Position numbers and translations under genes: made by a program | From: Chondrus crispus | Taxonomy: Eukaryota > Rhodophyta > Florideophyceae > Gigartinales > Gigartinaceae | Reading direction: 5' to 3' | Length of the DNA stretch: 64,000 nucleotides | NCBI RefSeq assembly: GCF_000350225.1 | Contig: NW_005178773.1 | Coordinates: 45,629 to 109,628 of the forward strand | The notes under the pieces: model-generated | Databases searched by the model: none | What the model saw: only the letters and a program-made list of their open reading frames with translations | Told to the model about the DNA's origin: nothing | Shown here: one piece after another, positions 11,917 through 24,295 of the stretch | Layout of the letters: each line of letters opens with the position of its first letter | Numbering within the stretch: the stretch's first letter is position 1

Positions 11917-12613
11917 TGTGGGATAACTCCTCTCCGCCCTGGGTTGGCTGAGATGCGAAGGACTCGTAGAGGGAGCACGCAACGCGGACGCGCGGCGCGA
12001 ATATATCCGATACGGGCTGTGGTACAATACATATGGCAGCGGTAGGGTGTAACAGGTGTATAGGTGGCATACTCGGATCTGGTTCTGGATCCAACCGTGT
12101 CGCTGATCCAATCCGAGAGTAGTGGCTGTAAGCCCACCCCTTACAGTAGTCAAACTGTAATTATAGTACAGTGCCACCGGCGGTACTTTACCCAACCCGC
12201 AGGTGCCACCTCCCCTTCGTAAAGCAAGCAAGCACCCCCGGACCTCTGGATCTTGGAGCTTCTAGGACGAGTCTCTGGCACGTCCCCACACCCAGGAGTC
12301 CCCCTTTTAGGTTGCTTCCTTCCTTCGGGTCGTACGTACGCGTGTCATATTGCGCGATTCCTTTGCTCTTTCCCTTTCTGACAGGTTGGCTATCCCTACA
12401 GCTGTCCCTATTTCCCCGGTTCGCTATCCTTACGGCTATCTACCCTTCTTTGCCTTTTCCTCTTTTCTGCCCTCTACCACAGCTTTCCCGGTCTATGCTG
12501 TTGCAGTGTTTCTACTGCGCTGTCCCTGCACGGGACTGGTCTCCCCGGAGAGACTCGGGCTACAGAACCCGAGTCTGTACCTCGATCCGCACCGGAGGAT
12601 CGACGGTACCACA
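11917..12613 (+). repeat. 5' LTR-like leader of Ty3-2
   Basis: The right end is clear: ACCACA at 12608-12613, followed by the primer-site-like sequence. The left end is unresolved. TGTGGGATAA at 11917-11919 adjoins the broken transposase, while TGTAAG at 12129 opens with the inverted pair CTGTAAG/CTTACAG, as the first LTR-C copy near 20573 also does. TATA-like GAATATATCC lies near 11998. Confidence 0.5.
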
Positions 12614-12654
12614 TTGGTCTCCTGACCTAGAAGCGCACTTTTAGGTTCTTCGAA

Positions 12655-15600
12655 GTGTTCAACTCAGCATTGCATCTGAGGATGCCTCCGAGCATCCGAA
12701 GCAAAGGCTCCAGTCGAACTGGAGCCGCAGCCCCCTCGGGCCCTGTCGGACCTTCCCCGACAATTGCCGCTGCCTTTGGGCCTACAGGCAACCCAACGGT
12801 CACCTCTGGTGACAATCCAAGTCTCGCCCTCCGAGATCCTGCCGTCGCGGCAGAAGCCCCTGGTGCTGGAGCATCGCAGTTCACCGACCGCATGTTCTCT
12901 TCTGCTGACCTCGCAGAGATGCTCTCGGCTTTCCGAGAAGGGCTGATCTCAGACCTCGCTGCTGCCCAACAGCAGACGAGGGCAGCAGCACGGGAAATTG
13001 GTGTGTCCCAACAGCCTCCTCCCGCATTAGGAGATGTATCCAACCGGGGGAAGACAGTAGCTCCCCCTGGAGATGGCACCGTGCGTGAGGGGGTGCCGAC
13101 GTCCGTCCCCCGTGACGTATTGGCGCCGAACGTTTCAGAAGTCCCTCTCGGGGTGGAGATAAGAAACTTCGTCGCAAGAGAAGTCCAGTCCCAGACGGAG
13201 CAGCTCGAAGAGCGGCTCCGGGACCAGCTCACGAGATTCATCGTTCTGCGTGAGGATGCCCTCATTTCTCGCCTCCAACAAGCTAAGGGACGCATCTACT
13301 CCGATCCCGGCGTAGCCGAAACGGACGAGGTACGCGCGACAGTGAACCTTCCAGCTTACTGTCGTAGGCTGGCATCTGAAGTCCAGCAACTCGAGAAACG
13401 AGTTGATGAGCAGAAGCTCACCGTTGATGGCCTCAAACACCATTACGACGGATTAGTCTTCGCCGCGACAGCCGATCGCGCAGCGAAGAAGGTGCAAGTC
13501 CCTCGCGGGACTCGCCACCGCCGAACATCCAAAACACTGGTTATGTCGTCCTCGGAGGATACTCGAACGCGTCTTCGTCGCAAAGGCGACGAATGGCGAC
13601 GCCAGTCATCCGAATCCGACCCATATGACACGGAGTTTGACGATGTCCGCTCGCCAAGTCCCGAAGAATGGACCGAGGCAGAGAGGATTGAAGGAACTCC
13701 AACCCGCCAATCCAGCCTTCCGACACGTCGTGTCGTACAGGAGGTATCGCCTCCTCAATAGCTCGTCACATTGCGACAAGTACGTGACAGCAGAGACAGG
13801 TCTCAACGTCCGTCGCCTTGGACATACGCTCCGGGACAAGAAATTCGATGGCTCGAATCCGCTACGGATCCTCGACTTTTTGACGATGTTCAAGCACCAA
13901 TGCGATATAAATCGCATCTCGGAGGCAGCGGCTCTTCTGGCACTCCCATATTTTCTGGACGGTGATGCAAAGGACGCGTTCCAAGCTCACCAAGAGCTTG
14001 GTGATGACGGCCTCGGTGGGTTCGAAACCTACCCCGGGTCCGTACACGAAGAAGGTATGTCTTTTGGGCCGCCTATATATCGAGCAGGCTATCCAAAAAC
14101 TCGATGCAACTGTCCAGCAGGACAACGAGACGAAGATCTCATACGCACGGCGCTTACGAAAGCGTGCGCGTGAATGTGGCGGAGTCTTCTCCGAAACGGA
14201 ACTCATCACCCGGTTCGTACGAGGTTTGAATCCCGCTATCAAACCCCTCCTCGCGCAATCGCAGCGCGAGTCATCGCACCCGCGAACCTTGCTCGACTGT
14301 GTCGAACAAGCAGCCGCAGTAGGCGACTCCCACCGTGCCCTGTCGGACGGCCGGATAAGGCGTGATCGCGTCGATCGGCTACCCAGCCGCGGTCGAGGAC
14401 GCGATGACGTCAACCAAATTCTCAATATGGAAGGGCAAGATGGATACCCGAGCCGCCCGTCGTTACCACCGACAGGGTCTGCGCTCTCTACGGAATTGCT
14501 ACAGAACGACGCCGCACATGCCTCAGCGTCTAAAATTGTCCCTTCTGGGACACACCTCCTGATGCCTGAGGAGGTCCACGCGATTGTCCGCATGAATAAC
14601 CCGCGCATTTCTTCGTACGCAAAGCCGCCGTTGAACCAACGGCCAGGATGGCAAGTAGCCCCGAACCGCCCCTCGGACATATGCTACGAGTGCTATGGCC
14701 TCGGGCATAAGAAGCCTAACTGTCCTCACCTGGCGAGAGAAGTCTCCCCCGCCTTGGACAAAACTTTCTACCACCTGGTAGAGACGAACTTCGCCAAGCT
14801 TAACCGGACCCAGCGCGAGTTTCTGCGACGCGTAGGTCGCAGTCCTCTCTTCTCGCTACGAGGCAATACCGCAACCATAGCGCCAGAGAAGGAGCGGACT
14901 GCCCCACGCGACGGCGTTGCTTTCACCGGTAGTCCAACACCCCCCACCTCGGAAATTCACCCCTCCAAGGTGGACCTCCCTACCCGAGGGATTGACTACA
15001 GCACTGCGTCGTTAAACTGACCTGGGGCGATTGGACTCAGGACCGTCCTCCGGCTGAGCCGCCAGATCGCCCCAGTCAACCGGGGCCGCAATCATGTCCC
15101 CCGGTACGATCCATCAAGCCCAGGCCATATGGCGTACCGCCACGTACGACAGTGGAAAAGTATCTCACCGACCCCGTATGCGTACTGTCCAAGTACAACT
15201 ACAAGGTCGAGGCCTGTATAGGCCCAACACAGTCCAACTGTGTAGCGATGATAACCGTCTTCGAAACGGGAGCAGGACCAAACCTCATCCGCGCCGACAT
15301 GCTGCCTGAAAGCACTATTGCGGAACTCGACCGCAATGGACAAGTTGTTAACCTAGCAAGTGCCTCGAAGCCCCGTCTAACGACTCTGGGGATTGTTGCC
15401 CTTACGATCCGGATTGGATCGTTCGCGACCCGGCAACCCTTCGTGGTCTGCCGCCACCTGGGAGCGGACGCCATCCTCGGGTGCACGTTTATTGACACGC
15501 ACACCGAGGCCATCTGGATCGGAAGACGTGTCGTTGTGCTCAGCAACGGCACGGAGCTGGCCATACAGCGTCGAGCGGCTTTCGCCCGGCCAACAGTCAT

Positions 15601-18600
15601 TCGTACGACCGAGCCGCTCGCAGTGTCACCACCACCACCACGCGACAACGTGATACGGGTAGCACAACACATTGTGCTTCCTCCCCAATCGGATACTGTC
15701 GTGTCTGCGGTGACCAACGTCTCGGGCACTCACATCCTCGAGTCCCGCAACCAGCTGTAGGAGAAACAGCTAGTAGCCCCTAGCAATGGCGTCTGCGACG
15801 TCCATGCTAAGAGGCCGTTCGCCATACGAGTGGCGAACTTTGCGACTATCCCGCAAACCCTGGTCAAGAACCAGATCTTGGGTACGGCTATGCCGTCACC
15901 AACGACAGTCTACTCGGTCGAGTTGTCCAACCCCAACGAGGACAAGCCAGAAAAAACCCTCAACAGGAAGAAGAGGCGGGTCTGGGGTTGGCGCTGTCTC
16001 CCGCAGATTCGCCCCTAGGGGTGCATCACGGCACCCAGCGAGCCAAACCTCCACCTTCGGAGGACGAGGTAGACTTGAACCACTTGTCTTCTGCCATGCA
16101 GAAGAATGTCCGACAGATGCTCAAGCCGTTCTCACCCATATGGAACGGAGAGCTCGGGACAGTTACGGTGACGAAGCACCGTATCGACCTTCAGGAAGGT
16201 ACACGACCGGTACATTGTCAGCCGTATCGCGCAGGCCCAAAGTCGCGCGAAATTCAGCAGTCCGAAATGGACAAGATGCTGAAGGCCGGTGTCATCGAAC
16301 CGGCATGCTCGGAATGGGCAAGCCCGGTAGTACTGGTACCGAAATCGGATGGTTCTCTCCGATTTTGTGTCGATTACCGCAGGCTCAACGCCCTAACGGT
16401 CAAAGACACATATCCGTTACCACGGATGGACGAGTGTCTCGACTCGCTTGGCGACGCCAAGTTCTTCACCACGCTGGATTGCAACAGCGGATACTGGCAA
16501 ATACCAGTAGCCGAACACGATCAGCATAAAACGGCATTCACCTGTCATGCTGGTTGTTACCAGTTCTGCAGGATGCCGTTCGGGCTTTGCAATGCCCCTG
16601 CCACGTTCCAACGAACGGTGGATATCCTCCTCGCAGGATACAGGTGGCGTAGTTGCCTGGTATATCTAAACGATGTGATTGTCTACTCCAGTTCCCTGGA
16701 GGAGCACCTCCAACACGTGAAGGAAGTACTAACTGTTTTAAGGGACGCTGGGCTATCTCTGAAACTCAAGAAATGTAATTTCTTCGTCCAAACTGTGAAC
16801 TATCTGGGACATGTCATTCGCCCACGTAAGTTGCATGTGGCAACCAAGAACACCGAAGCCATCGCTGGATTTAAGGAACCTCGCAACCAGACACAGCTCC
16901 GGTCCTTCTTGGGGCTGTGTAACGTCTATCGACGTTTCGTGCCAAACTTCGCACGAATTGCGGCCCTACTAAACGCGCTGCTATGTAAACAGCAGGGATT
17001 CGACCTGCCTTGTTTCGATGAGAAGTAATACAGTGCGTTCCAAGCACTGAAACGGGCGTTAATGCCGCCCCCATCCTGGCTCTCCCCCGAGCCAATCTAC
17101 CATTCACGGTAGACACCGATGCCTGTGATAATCAGGTCGGTTGCGCGTTGATGCAGACGCATGAGGATAGTAGTCGCTATCCGATCGGCTCTTGGAGTCG
17201 ATCATTGACCGACGCTGATCGCAACTACAGCGTCGGCGAGAAGGAGTGCCTTGCCATTGTTTGGGCCGTACAGATACTGCGGCCCTACTTGGAAGGTCAA
17301 CACTTCCAAGTTTATACAGACCACCAAACACTTAAGTGGCTTCTTGGTGCGTCTGACACGACTGGCCGACTGGCCAGGTGGAGGTTTCGTCTCTCCGAAT
17401 TCGAATTCTCAGTTGAATACAAAAAAGGCGCGAAAAACACGGTTGCGGACGCCGTGTCCCGTGTGGAGACTACGGGCGAAACGCTAGGCTCGATCGACGA
17501 GGAGATTCCATGATTTTGTGTGGAATCCGGGAACGACCGGGTAACGGTAGACCCATGGTCGATAAGCAACCCACGCTGTGACGTTGACGAGGACATTGTT
17601 GATGATGAGGACCTCTTCGAGGAGAGACTCGTCAACCAGGGGGAGGTGTTCGCCGTTGAACGTACGGACCCCCTGTCCCCGGTCTCCTATGAGGAACTCA
17701 TCCGTGCCCAGGCGGACGACGCTTTCTGCCAACGCATTCGAGCACGGCTCAACCGCGGAGCAACAACTCCCTACGAGGTCAATGACAGAGGCGTCCTCGT
17801 TCGCGTGTCATCACGCCACTACGAACGACAGATGTACTTTCCAAAGATCCTGCGTGATAAAGTGCTTCACCTCGCACATTACTCCCGTACAGCAGGTCAC
17901 CCGGGAGGGTCGCATATGTACAGTACGCCTCGACGGACCTTTTATTGGCCGTTGATGAGCGTCGATGTCTACAATTGTGTCAGGCATTGCGCCCCGTGCG
18001 CGAAAGAACGCGTCAAGTTACGACGCCACGCGTCGTTCATGAAACTCTTCCGGCAACGATGCCGTTAGAGTATGTCTCCATCGACATTCTCGGCCCACTG
18101 CCGAGAACGACTCGCGGAAATCGGTACTTGCTGGTCATTTCTGACCGCTACAGCAAGATGACGCAGACTGCGCCCCTCGCAAACGTGACAGGCCTCACGG
18201 TCGCGCGTGCCTTTTGCGAGAAATGGGTGTTCCCATACGGACCCCCGGCTTACCTCTTATCAGATCGAGGGGGCCAAGTAACGGGAAAGTTTTTCCAAAA
18301 CGTATGTTCGATAATGGGCATACGTAATGCCTACACCTCAGCATACTACCCCCAAACCAACGGGCAGGTGGAGCGATTTAATCGCACAATCCTTTCGGCG
18401 CTCCGCTCGCTTTGCACGGAGGAAGGAAAGGATTGGGACACGTTCTCGTCAGGTGTGACATTTGGCTACAACTGCACCGTGCACCGTGCAATTAGGATGA
18501 CTCCCTATGATCTCGTATTGAGTCGACCTATGCCCAACCTCTGCATTGAGAATGTAGAGTCCGTGGACCACGGACGCTTACCACCATGGCAAGCTCGTCT

Positions 18601-19339
18601 TCGATTTACGACAAGATTACGGACATTGATGACAACCGCAAGTGAGCGCCTACGCAAGGCGCAAGCCCGCTACAAGGCGGACTTTGACCGGCACGTAAGG
18701 CCAGTCAATTATCACCTCAAGGCCGGTGATCTCGTCTATCGCCGACGTGAGGCTCCTCGTCCGGGGGAGAGCGACCACAAACTTCGCCCTATGGCCATTG
18801 GGCCATTCGAAGTATTGGCAGTCAAGCCAAACGATCGCACAGTCGTCATAGCGCGAGATGGCGATCGAGACACAGTGTTGTACGATCGCATCGTACCGGC
18901 GCCAATGCCGGACACAGATAACACTCAGCACGACCCGGCTCTTGTCCTTCGCCCGACAGATGAGGACGTTGTGACGTCTGATGATGACGACAACGCTGAC
19001 CTCGATGGTCAAGGTAGAGAGCCACCCAGCAGCACACGTGTGCTCCGCGCTGATGGGAATACGAGCTTCCGCTTGCCACAATCCCGTCGGAACGCGACCG
19101 CGGCCACAGACGAGCCGATACCAACCGCGCAGGGTCGGTTGAATAATGACCCGGGTCAGGGACCATCAACCCCACAATTGGAGGTCGACGGCAAGAAGGC
19201 CGACACCTCCGGTGACGAGTACATCATCGATAAGCTCATTGAGCATGACGACAACGGGACAAGTATCTCGCCCGATGGGAGGGGTATCCTTCCGAGGAGG
19301 TCACGTGGGAACCAACATCACACCTGCCAATTGGTGTGA
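12655..19339 (+). pseudogene. gag-pol region of Ty3-2 (broken)
   Basis: The gag part (12655 to about 15020) starts with an A/P-rich region and a helical, Q/E-rich coiled-coil segment. It ends in a CCHC zinc knuckle (CYECYGLGHKKPNC near 14682). The retropepsin-like part lies about 15150-15760. Reverse transcriptase is at about 16000-17030, with RFCVDYRRLN near 16360 and a Y-x-x-D catalytic box near 16665. RNase H is at about 17100-17500. The integrase HHCC finger lies near 17870-18005 and the integrase core from about 18060, with the YYPQTNGQVERFNRT motif. A chromodomain start (EYIIDKLIEHD) lies near 19220. The region carries about six breaks. Confidence 0.87.
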
Positions 19340-19430
19340 TAAACCGCTTTCGACGGCGCAAGGGACTTGACTCCGTACCGGTGACGGAGGAGGCCGCTCC
19401 TCCGTGACGCGCCGCCCGCACGCCAATCTT

Positions 19431-19444
19431 GGAAGGGGGAAGGG
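19431..19444 (+). other. Polypurine tract of Ty3-2
   Basis: GGAAGGGGGAAGGG, a 14-base purine run downstream of the integrase/chromodomain end, at the place where a Ty3 element primes plus-strand synthesis. No LTR copy follows it. Confidence 0.55.
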
Positions 19445-19744
19445 CCGTTGTTCCCCCACTGCGCAGCGAAAATGTATCTGTCGTGTGCAGCTATACCCCT
19501 CGGGACCACTGCGTTTCCGACCGAGGGAGATATTCGCGACGAATTAATTTTGAGGTTCGTTTATGGACGATAGTCTACTACCCTACGGACCTCGAGAAGA
19601 ACCACTGATGCAGCGCTACTCCGCGCGCATTACAGAATCGCCGGTAGCCGCCTCGGCCGCCCCCGCATCGCCTTGAACGGGCGGCTGCGGGCTCTCCAAT
19701 TTACCCTGGAGTAAATCGAGGATAGCGGGAATCGTCGGCTGGAT
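19445..19744. other. Unassigned junction sequence
   Basis: 300 bp between the Ty3-2 polypurine tract and the Harbinger fragment. No gene or LTR match was found. Confidence 0.4.
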
Positions 19745-20287
19745 CTGTGGAAGGCAACGTCACAATTGGACTCTGTATATATCACTGGCTGGGATGACAC
19801 CCTGCAGGAAATATTTTACTACGAGAGGCAGCAGTACATCGCCTTGGGCGATTCCGGATACAGCGCAAGTTGCTTTCTTTTTGTTCCATTTAAGGAATCT
19901 CATCTATGCGAGGCACAATCGGCGTTCAATATCGCGATAGCGAACAGCAAAGTCACGGTAGAGTGGTGTTTTCGCGAGGTGAAAAGATACCGGACGCTGG
20001 TAGACTTTAAACGCAAGATTAGGGTAAGAAAGTCTGCGGTGAGAGCAGTGTACATAGCGGCGGATATTCAAACAAACGTTCGGAACTGCTGCTGTCCGAA
20101 CACAATATCTATGTACTTTGACTGTACCCGTTCTTTACTTGAACAGTACATCAACCATCGAACCGATAGCCAATGGAGAGTTGTTCGTACGGCTCCCGAG
20201 GAGAGAGTGTGGCGCGAGGATCACAGTCCGCGTCCCGAGCGAAGCGAGGGCCGAAAGAGCGTGAAGATTGAAGATTTCGACAATTGA
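19745..20287 (+). pseudogene. PIF/Harbinger-type transposase, C-terminal fragment
   Basis: This is the end of a DDE_Tnp_4 transposase different from the one at 11061. It has GDSGYSASCFLFVPF (second catalytic Asp), then a FN...NSKVTVEWCFREVKRY block. The E in VEW is the third catalytic acid, followed by the usual helical end. The N-terminal half with the first Asp is missing on the left, where unassigned sequence begins, so this is a remnant. The stop is at 20285-20287. A coiled-coil gene converges on it from the minus strand, as in two-gene Harbinger elements. Confidence 0.72.
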
Positions 20288-20365
20288 AAGACAAATGGGG
20301 GGTCTCCTTTACTGAAAAATGTTGCGCACTACCAAGACGCAGCCTTTTCTTGACTTCGACACACT

Positions 20366-20540
20366 TTATTTGTTTTCCTTTGATTGCTGCAGCAGCGATC
20401 CAACGAGAGCTAACACCGCTTGCATCTGCTTGCTGTTGTCGCTCATCATTTTCTCCATTGTTTGACGGTAAGACTGCATCTCCTCTCTGTGCAGTTCCCT
20501 CTCCACCGCGCGCTCCGTGTGGCATATTTCCGACGACTAC
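20366..20540 (-). pseudogene. Coiled-coil C-terminus, likely Harbinger partner protein
   Basis: On the minus strand a frame of about 57 codons ends at the TAA at 20366-20368. It reads ERAVERELHREEMQSYRQ, then a run ending LLQQSKENK, a typical amphipathic coiled coil. Only the end of the gene is present; the upstream part is lost at the start of the LTR-C element near 20541. Convergent orientation, 80 bp from the Harbinger transposase stop, suggests the Myb/SANT-like second protein of PIF/Harbinger elements, whose C-terminus is often such a helix. The DNA-binding part is not present, so this is inference. Confidence 0.5.
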
Positions 20541-22379
20541 TGTATATATTTGATTTGCAATTAGATCTACCGCTGTAAGTCACGGACCTTACAGCGTGTG
20601 CGCGCGCAAATCTTACAGCGCACGCGCCAATACACGTGTACGAAGCGTGTGCTGCCAGCTCGGTGATTGACAGTATTACAGTGCAGGACGACCCGCGGCG
20701 TACAGTAGTGCCGTACTGTACTATAGTCTGATAACTTCGACTTGTACATTAAATAGGAGGAAGGGCGCCAACAGCAGAGGACTAGCGTAGCTTGGTCACG
20801 ATCCACGACCGCCGAGCAACCCTCCAGCTTACTCTAATTAGCGCGACACCTTTGTGCGCGTCTTTTAGTTAGGAACCGGCACTGGTCGGGTCGCGCCAGC
20901 ACGCGAGCAAGCCTGGATCCGCCTCCGCCCGCCAGCCCTTGTACGTCACCCAGCGCTGCTCCGGGGCGTGGAGGCATCGATCCGCTCGCGGGTGTGCGCG
21001 ACCTACCCCGAGCCACTCTACCACACTGCTACCGCGCCCTTCTCCGGTTCCGTAAGCAGGAGGATTCCTCCGTCTTCCGTCGATCCAGGGTCACCGTCGG
21101 CCTGTTGGCAACACCCCTCCGCCGCTGGGATTGTTTATACCACAGTGGTCTCCCAACCTAGAAGACCTTCGTAGATGGACTCGAGAAGATTGTCACTTTC
21201 CTCTGCGTCCGAACGCGTTGAGATGAGTCAAGACTACGAGCCTTCCATCCGCTCCGAAGCGGCAGATTCGAGTCCGGCCGCCGTGCAAGCCCCATCAGCC
21301 CCGTCGGGCGACGGCGACGCAGGTCCTCGAGACCGGGAACCGTCGTTCAGGTCCTCCCACGGTGATACGCATAGCCGAATAAATCGAGGAAGTACGTACT
21401 TCGCTTCGGATAGACGTATCGGACGCCGTGTACACTCGTTGTACGGCTGAAATCCGCTCCCTGCGTGAAGGGGAGTTCGATCGAGTCAGCCAATCGTTGG
21501 AGAATCTCTGAGCACTAATCGACGAGTTGCACTCGCGACTAGTGCTCGTCGAAGACTCACGCCTCGTTTCGCCCAGACCTTCCTGGCAAGGTCCCCCAGA
21601 GAGGCCGACCTCTACGAGACGACTTGACGATCGATCGTCCCCGTCCGCAGAGCAGTTGGGTGCGTTCGCCCACCTCTTGTAGTATAACCCCCCCTGCGGC
21701 TTTTTAGTTAGATTAGATGAACAACGGGATCCCCTACTATAGAGCTCGACGCTCTACAGTACAATCCCGCGTGTCCACGTGTACACTACGGGGACAAGGG
21801 ACACGCGCATACACGTGCACACGTGTACCACGCGCAAACGAAGCGCGCACGCACCACGGGTAATACGTGTACTGTCAGCCTCCACATAGCTGACAGTATT
21901 ACAGTGCCGGCCGACCTGCACTACAGTAGCACACTACAGTACCTCGGTACTGCAGTGCTATGATAGATTGTTTTGTATATTAAGCAGGGAGCGAACTGAC
22001 GGCGGCAGGAAAGGGACAAGCACAGACTTGTCCTCAACCGACCGCCAAGGTCAGTCCACTCAGCTCATTCTAACTACGTGCCTTCGCCTTCGCGAGCGCT
22101 AGGTGGAAGGGAGCGGGTAGGGGACACACGCGTGCGCGAGCGAGCCTAGATCCGCCTCCACTCGTCAGCGCCGGTACGTTACCCAGCGCTGCTCCGGGGC
22201 GTCGAGGCGTAGATCGGCCCGCGCATACGCGTCGTCCCCAACCGTCCCGCTCTACCACACCGCTACCAGGGCCCGCTTCCCTGCATCGTTAGCTGGTGCT
22301 TCATTCGTCTTCTCGTTCGAACGGGGTCCACGTCGGACTGCGCGTACACCCTCGGTCGTCTGGGGGTGTTTATGCAACA
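20541..22379 (+). mobile_element. LTR-C retrotransposon remnant (two LTRs and a gag start)
   Basis: Two LTRs of one family lie around a 0.5-kb internal piece. The first (about 20541-21144) ends ATACCACA and is followed by TGGTCTCCCAACCTAG, a primer-site-like sequence. The second (21679-22379, 701 bp) starts TGTAGTATAACC and ends TATGCAACA. They share blocks such as CAGCGCTGCTCCGGGGCGT and CTGACAGTATTACAGTGC-type words. They are clearly diverged, about a quarter different by eye, so they are not a simple 5'/3' pair of one recent insertion. No matching target duplication was found. The internal piece holds a gag-like start at 21175. There is no pol. Confidence 0.7.
21175..21450 (+). pseudogene. 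gag N-terminal remnant of LTR-C
   Basis: An ATG at 21175 opens a short acidic, S/E/R/P-rich frame (MDSRRLSLSSASERVEMSQD), the usual look of the start of gag in the Ty3 elements here. Position right after the LTR and primer site supports this. The rest of gag-pol is absent before the second LTR at 21679. Confidence 0.5.
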
Positions 22380-23192
22380 ATGTTCTGGACGCGAGCCATC
22401 ATTCCGGAAAATTTGCGTCATCTCAAACGCGGGGACCTTCCCTTCTTCCAACATACTGTACGAGCGGAGTGTCGACTCCGTTCCGACACCGGCTACTTCG
22501 TAGCATACCACATGCTAGAGGCGTGAGAAATTGCGCGAGACCATTACACAAATCGTTATCAAAAAATTCCATCCTGGTGGGGACAGTTCGAAATGTGTCA
22601 GGGTTTTTTGGGCGGAGCTTGGTCCCGTGCTCACTTATTAAGGGAGATATATTTGCGATCCGCGACACGGGCTTTGGGTCGTTTTTCTCACCGAATGGTG
22701 TGTCAAAGTGGCAGCGACGTTACTCTGGGAAACCTATGTCTGCTGGCGTCTTGGGTTTCTGCCTCCCAAACTCATCGAACTCATGGGGTTGCGGGATTTC
22801 ACAGTCCCTCTAGACCTTTTCAGTAGGCATGCACCTTTTGCAAAGTGATTACCTGTTCTCCGTTGAGTCCTTGCTGTACCTGTTGAGCGCTAAACACCAC
22901 CCCAAATATTAGACAATTACTGAGAAACTGTATCATTACACTAAAGATTGACAAACAGATGATATTGTCCGCGATCTTTTGACAGCGCTGTAACCTCTCA
23001 AAATAGATACGTATTGCCCAGACAGTCATAGACCACGAATTTGACAGCATGTCCGAAGTGCATGCGCGATTTCTCTTCCCGCCCATTTTCAAGAAAAATC
23101 ACAGAACCCGCCTAATCCTTTTCGCAATAAGAGTCATGTGCAGTACAGTACCACTTTCGCCTTCAAGCAGTCTCGAGATCCAACACCGCACG
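22380..23192. other. Spacer before DDE transposase copy 2
   Basis: No gene is recognised. The right part is AT-rich and probably the 5' flank of the DDE transposase starting at 23193. The run TTTTTTGGGCGGAGC near 22605 looks like a possible transposon terminus, but no inverted partner was found after 37405. Confidence 0.4.
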
Positions 23193-23578
23193 ATGAGCCA
23201 CAACGTCGACACATCACCTGGAGACGCGCTTCGGCTTCTCGCGGAATTGGCTGCAGAGCGGAGCAACGAGCTCAACCAGTACGATTATGACGCTGCGGAA
23301 ATTGACAGCGATGAAGAGACTGACTCAGATTGCCCAATTCTTGACTCTTTCGTTGCGGACGGGGGGGAAATCGCAGTGCTACAGATGACGAACTTTACAC
23401 TGGCGGAGTATCGAGGGCTTTATGACCGTCTTCGCCCCTTTATAGCCCAACACTACAACGTCGGTCGTGGTAAACGTTCGAAATATAAGGCCAAGGATGT
23501 TTTGTTTATGGCGTTATGCGTGTGCAAAAACGGGACCATGTGGGACTTTGCAGCCAAGATGTTCAACATGAAGAGCAC
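23193..23578 (+). pseudogene. HARBI1-like DDE transposase, copy 2, N-terminal part
   Basis: It begins at ATG 23193 with MSHNVDTSPGD. An acidic segment follows (DSDEETDSDCPILDSF), then NVGRGKRSKYKAKDVLFM and a W-D-F-A helix matching copy 1. The frame is open up to 23578, where Ty3-3 begins. The second part of the same gene resumes right after the element (36500 onward), and AGCAC is present on both sides. Apart from that insertion the copy carries no stop or frameshift that I see, in contrast to copy 1, so it was split recently. Confidence 0.9.
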
Positions 23579-24168
23579 TGTAGTACAATTGCGTACCACG
23601 ACCATCCCGGGGAGATGTGAACCGGACGGAAGAGCGGGTACTACTGTAGCGACCGGGCTTGCACGCGCCCGTAGCGGAGTACAGTAGTACCCCGCGGGTC
23701 ACACGTGCTACAACCGCTGGCGTGGCCACGGGCACACGTGTGTAATCCGTACGGTTATAAGTAGTAATTAGTAGTTAATGGCACGAATTTATTAATTGTG
23801 TACAGTAGCTGGTATACAGTAAGTAGCAGCTACTGTAGCGGGACAGGTGTCCTGGCGTCCCACTTAGGGGTTAAGACCGGGGGCACCTGCCCCGTCCCAG
23901 TAAAGAGGGGGCAGACTCGCCTCCCTTCCCTTTACGGCTTTTTGCTAACTCCGTCCGGTTTTACCTCTAAGTCTCAGGCTTCTAACCCGTGACCGGCCGT
24001 CCGGATCTGACACCACCGACCGGCTGCGCGTCACCGGCCACGTGAGCCTTCCCTCTTTTCGAGTCCTTCCGTACGGTTCGCGCTCGCGTGGGTTACCCAG
24101 CGTCGCGCGCTCCCTTACCTCTAACCCCCCTCGTTCCGAGTGGTCGGGACGAAGGTAGTTATACCACA
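23579..24168 (+). repeat. 5' LTR of Ty3-3
   Basis: A 590-bp LTR, TGTAGTACAATT...TATACCACA, preceded by AGCAC. It contains several TACAGTA/TACTGTA words near 23640-23860 and a TAAGTAGTAATTAG A/T-rich patch near 23759 that may be the promoter region. Confidence 0.97.
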
Positions 24169-24295
24169 TTTTGGTACTCTTGTGGAGGGTATAACTACAG
24201 AGGTTGAGCCCGCACTGGATCGCCAGCGCGAGCAATTACCGATCGGATTGAAAGAGGTCGAAAATCACCGCGTCGATCGCCAGTGATCATCGACG

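Larger units (their letters stand above)
11917..19444 (+). mobile_element. Ty3/gypsy chromovirus fossil (Ty3-2), 3' LTR not seen
   Basis: A gag-pol Ty3/gypsy element with a 5' LTR-like leader ending ACCACA at 12613. It is followed by a primer-site-like TTGGTCTCCTGACC. A polypurine tract is visible at 19431-19444. The expected 3' LTR copy is absent after the polypurine tract, so the element is truncated or rearranged at its right end. The coding region has about six breaks. With no second LTR the age cannot be dated; the number of breaks suggests it is older than Ty3-3. It belongs to the same general lineage as Ty3-3 and Ty3-4 on reverse transcriptase and integrase motifs. Confidence 0.85.

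Noticed and set aside
12625-13500. Minus-strand frames opposite the Ty3-2 gag
   Set aside because: They are shadows of gag composition and do not share the core of the antisense proteins in Ty3-3 and Ty3-4. Ty3-2 has no room for such a gene between pol and its polypurine tract.
19445-20540. 3' LTR of Ty3-2 after its polypurine tract
   Set aside because: No stretch here matches the leader at 11917-12613.
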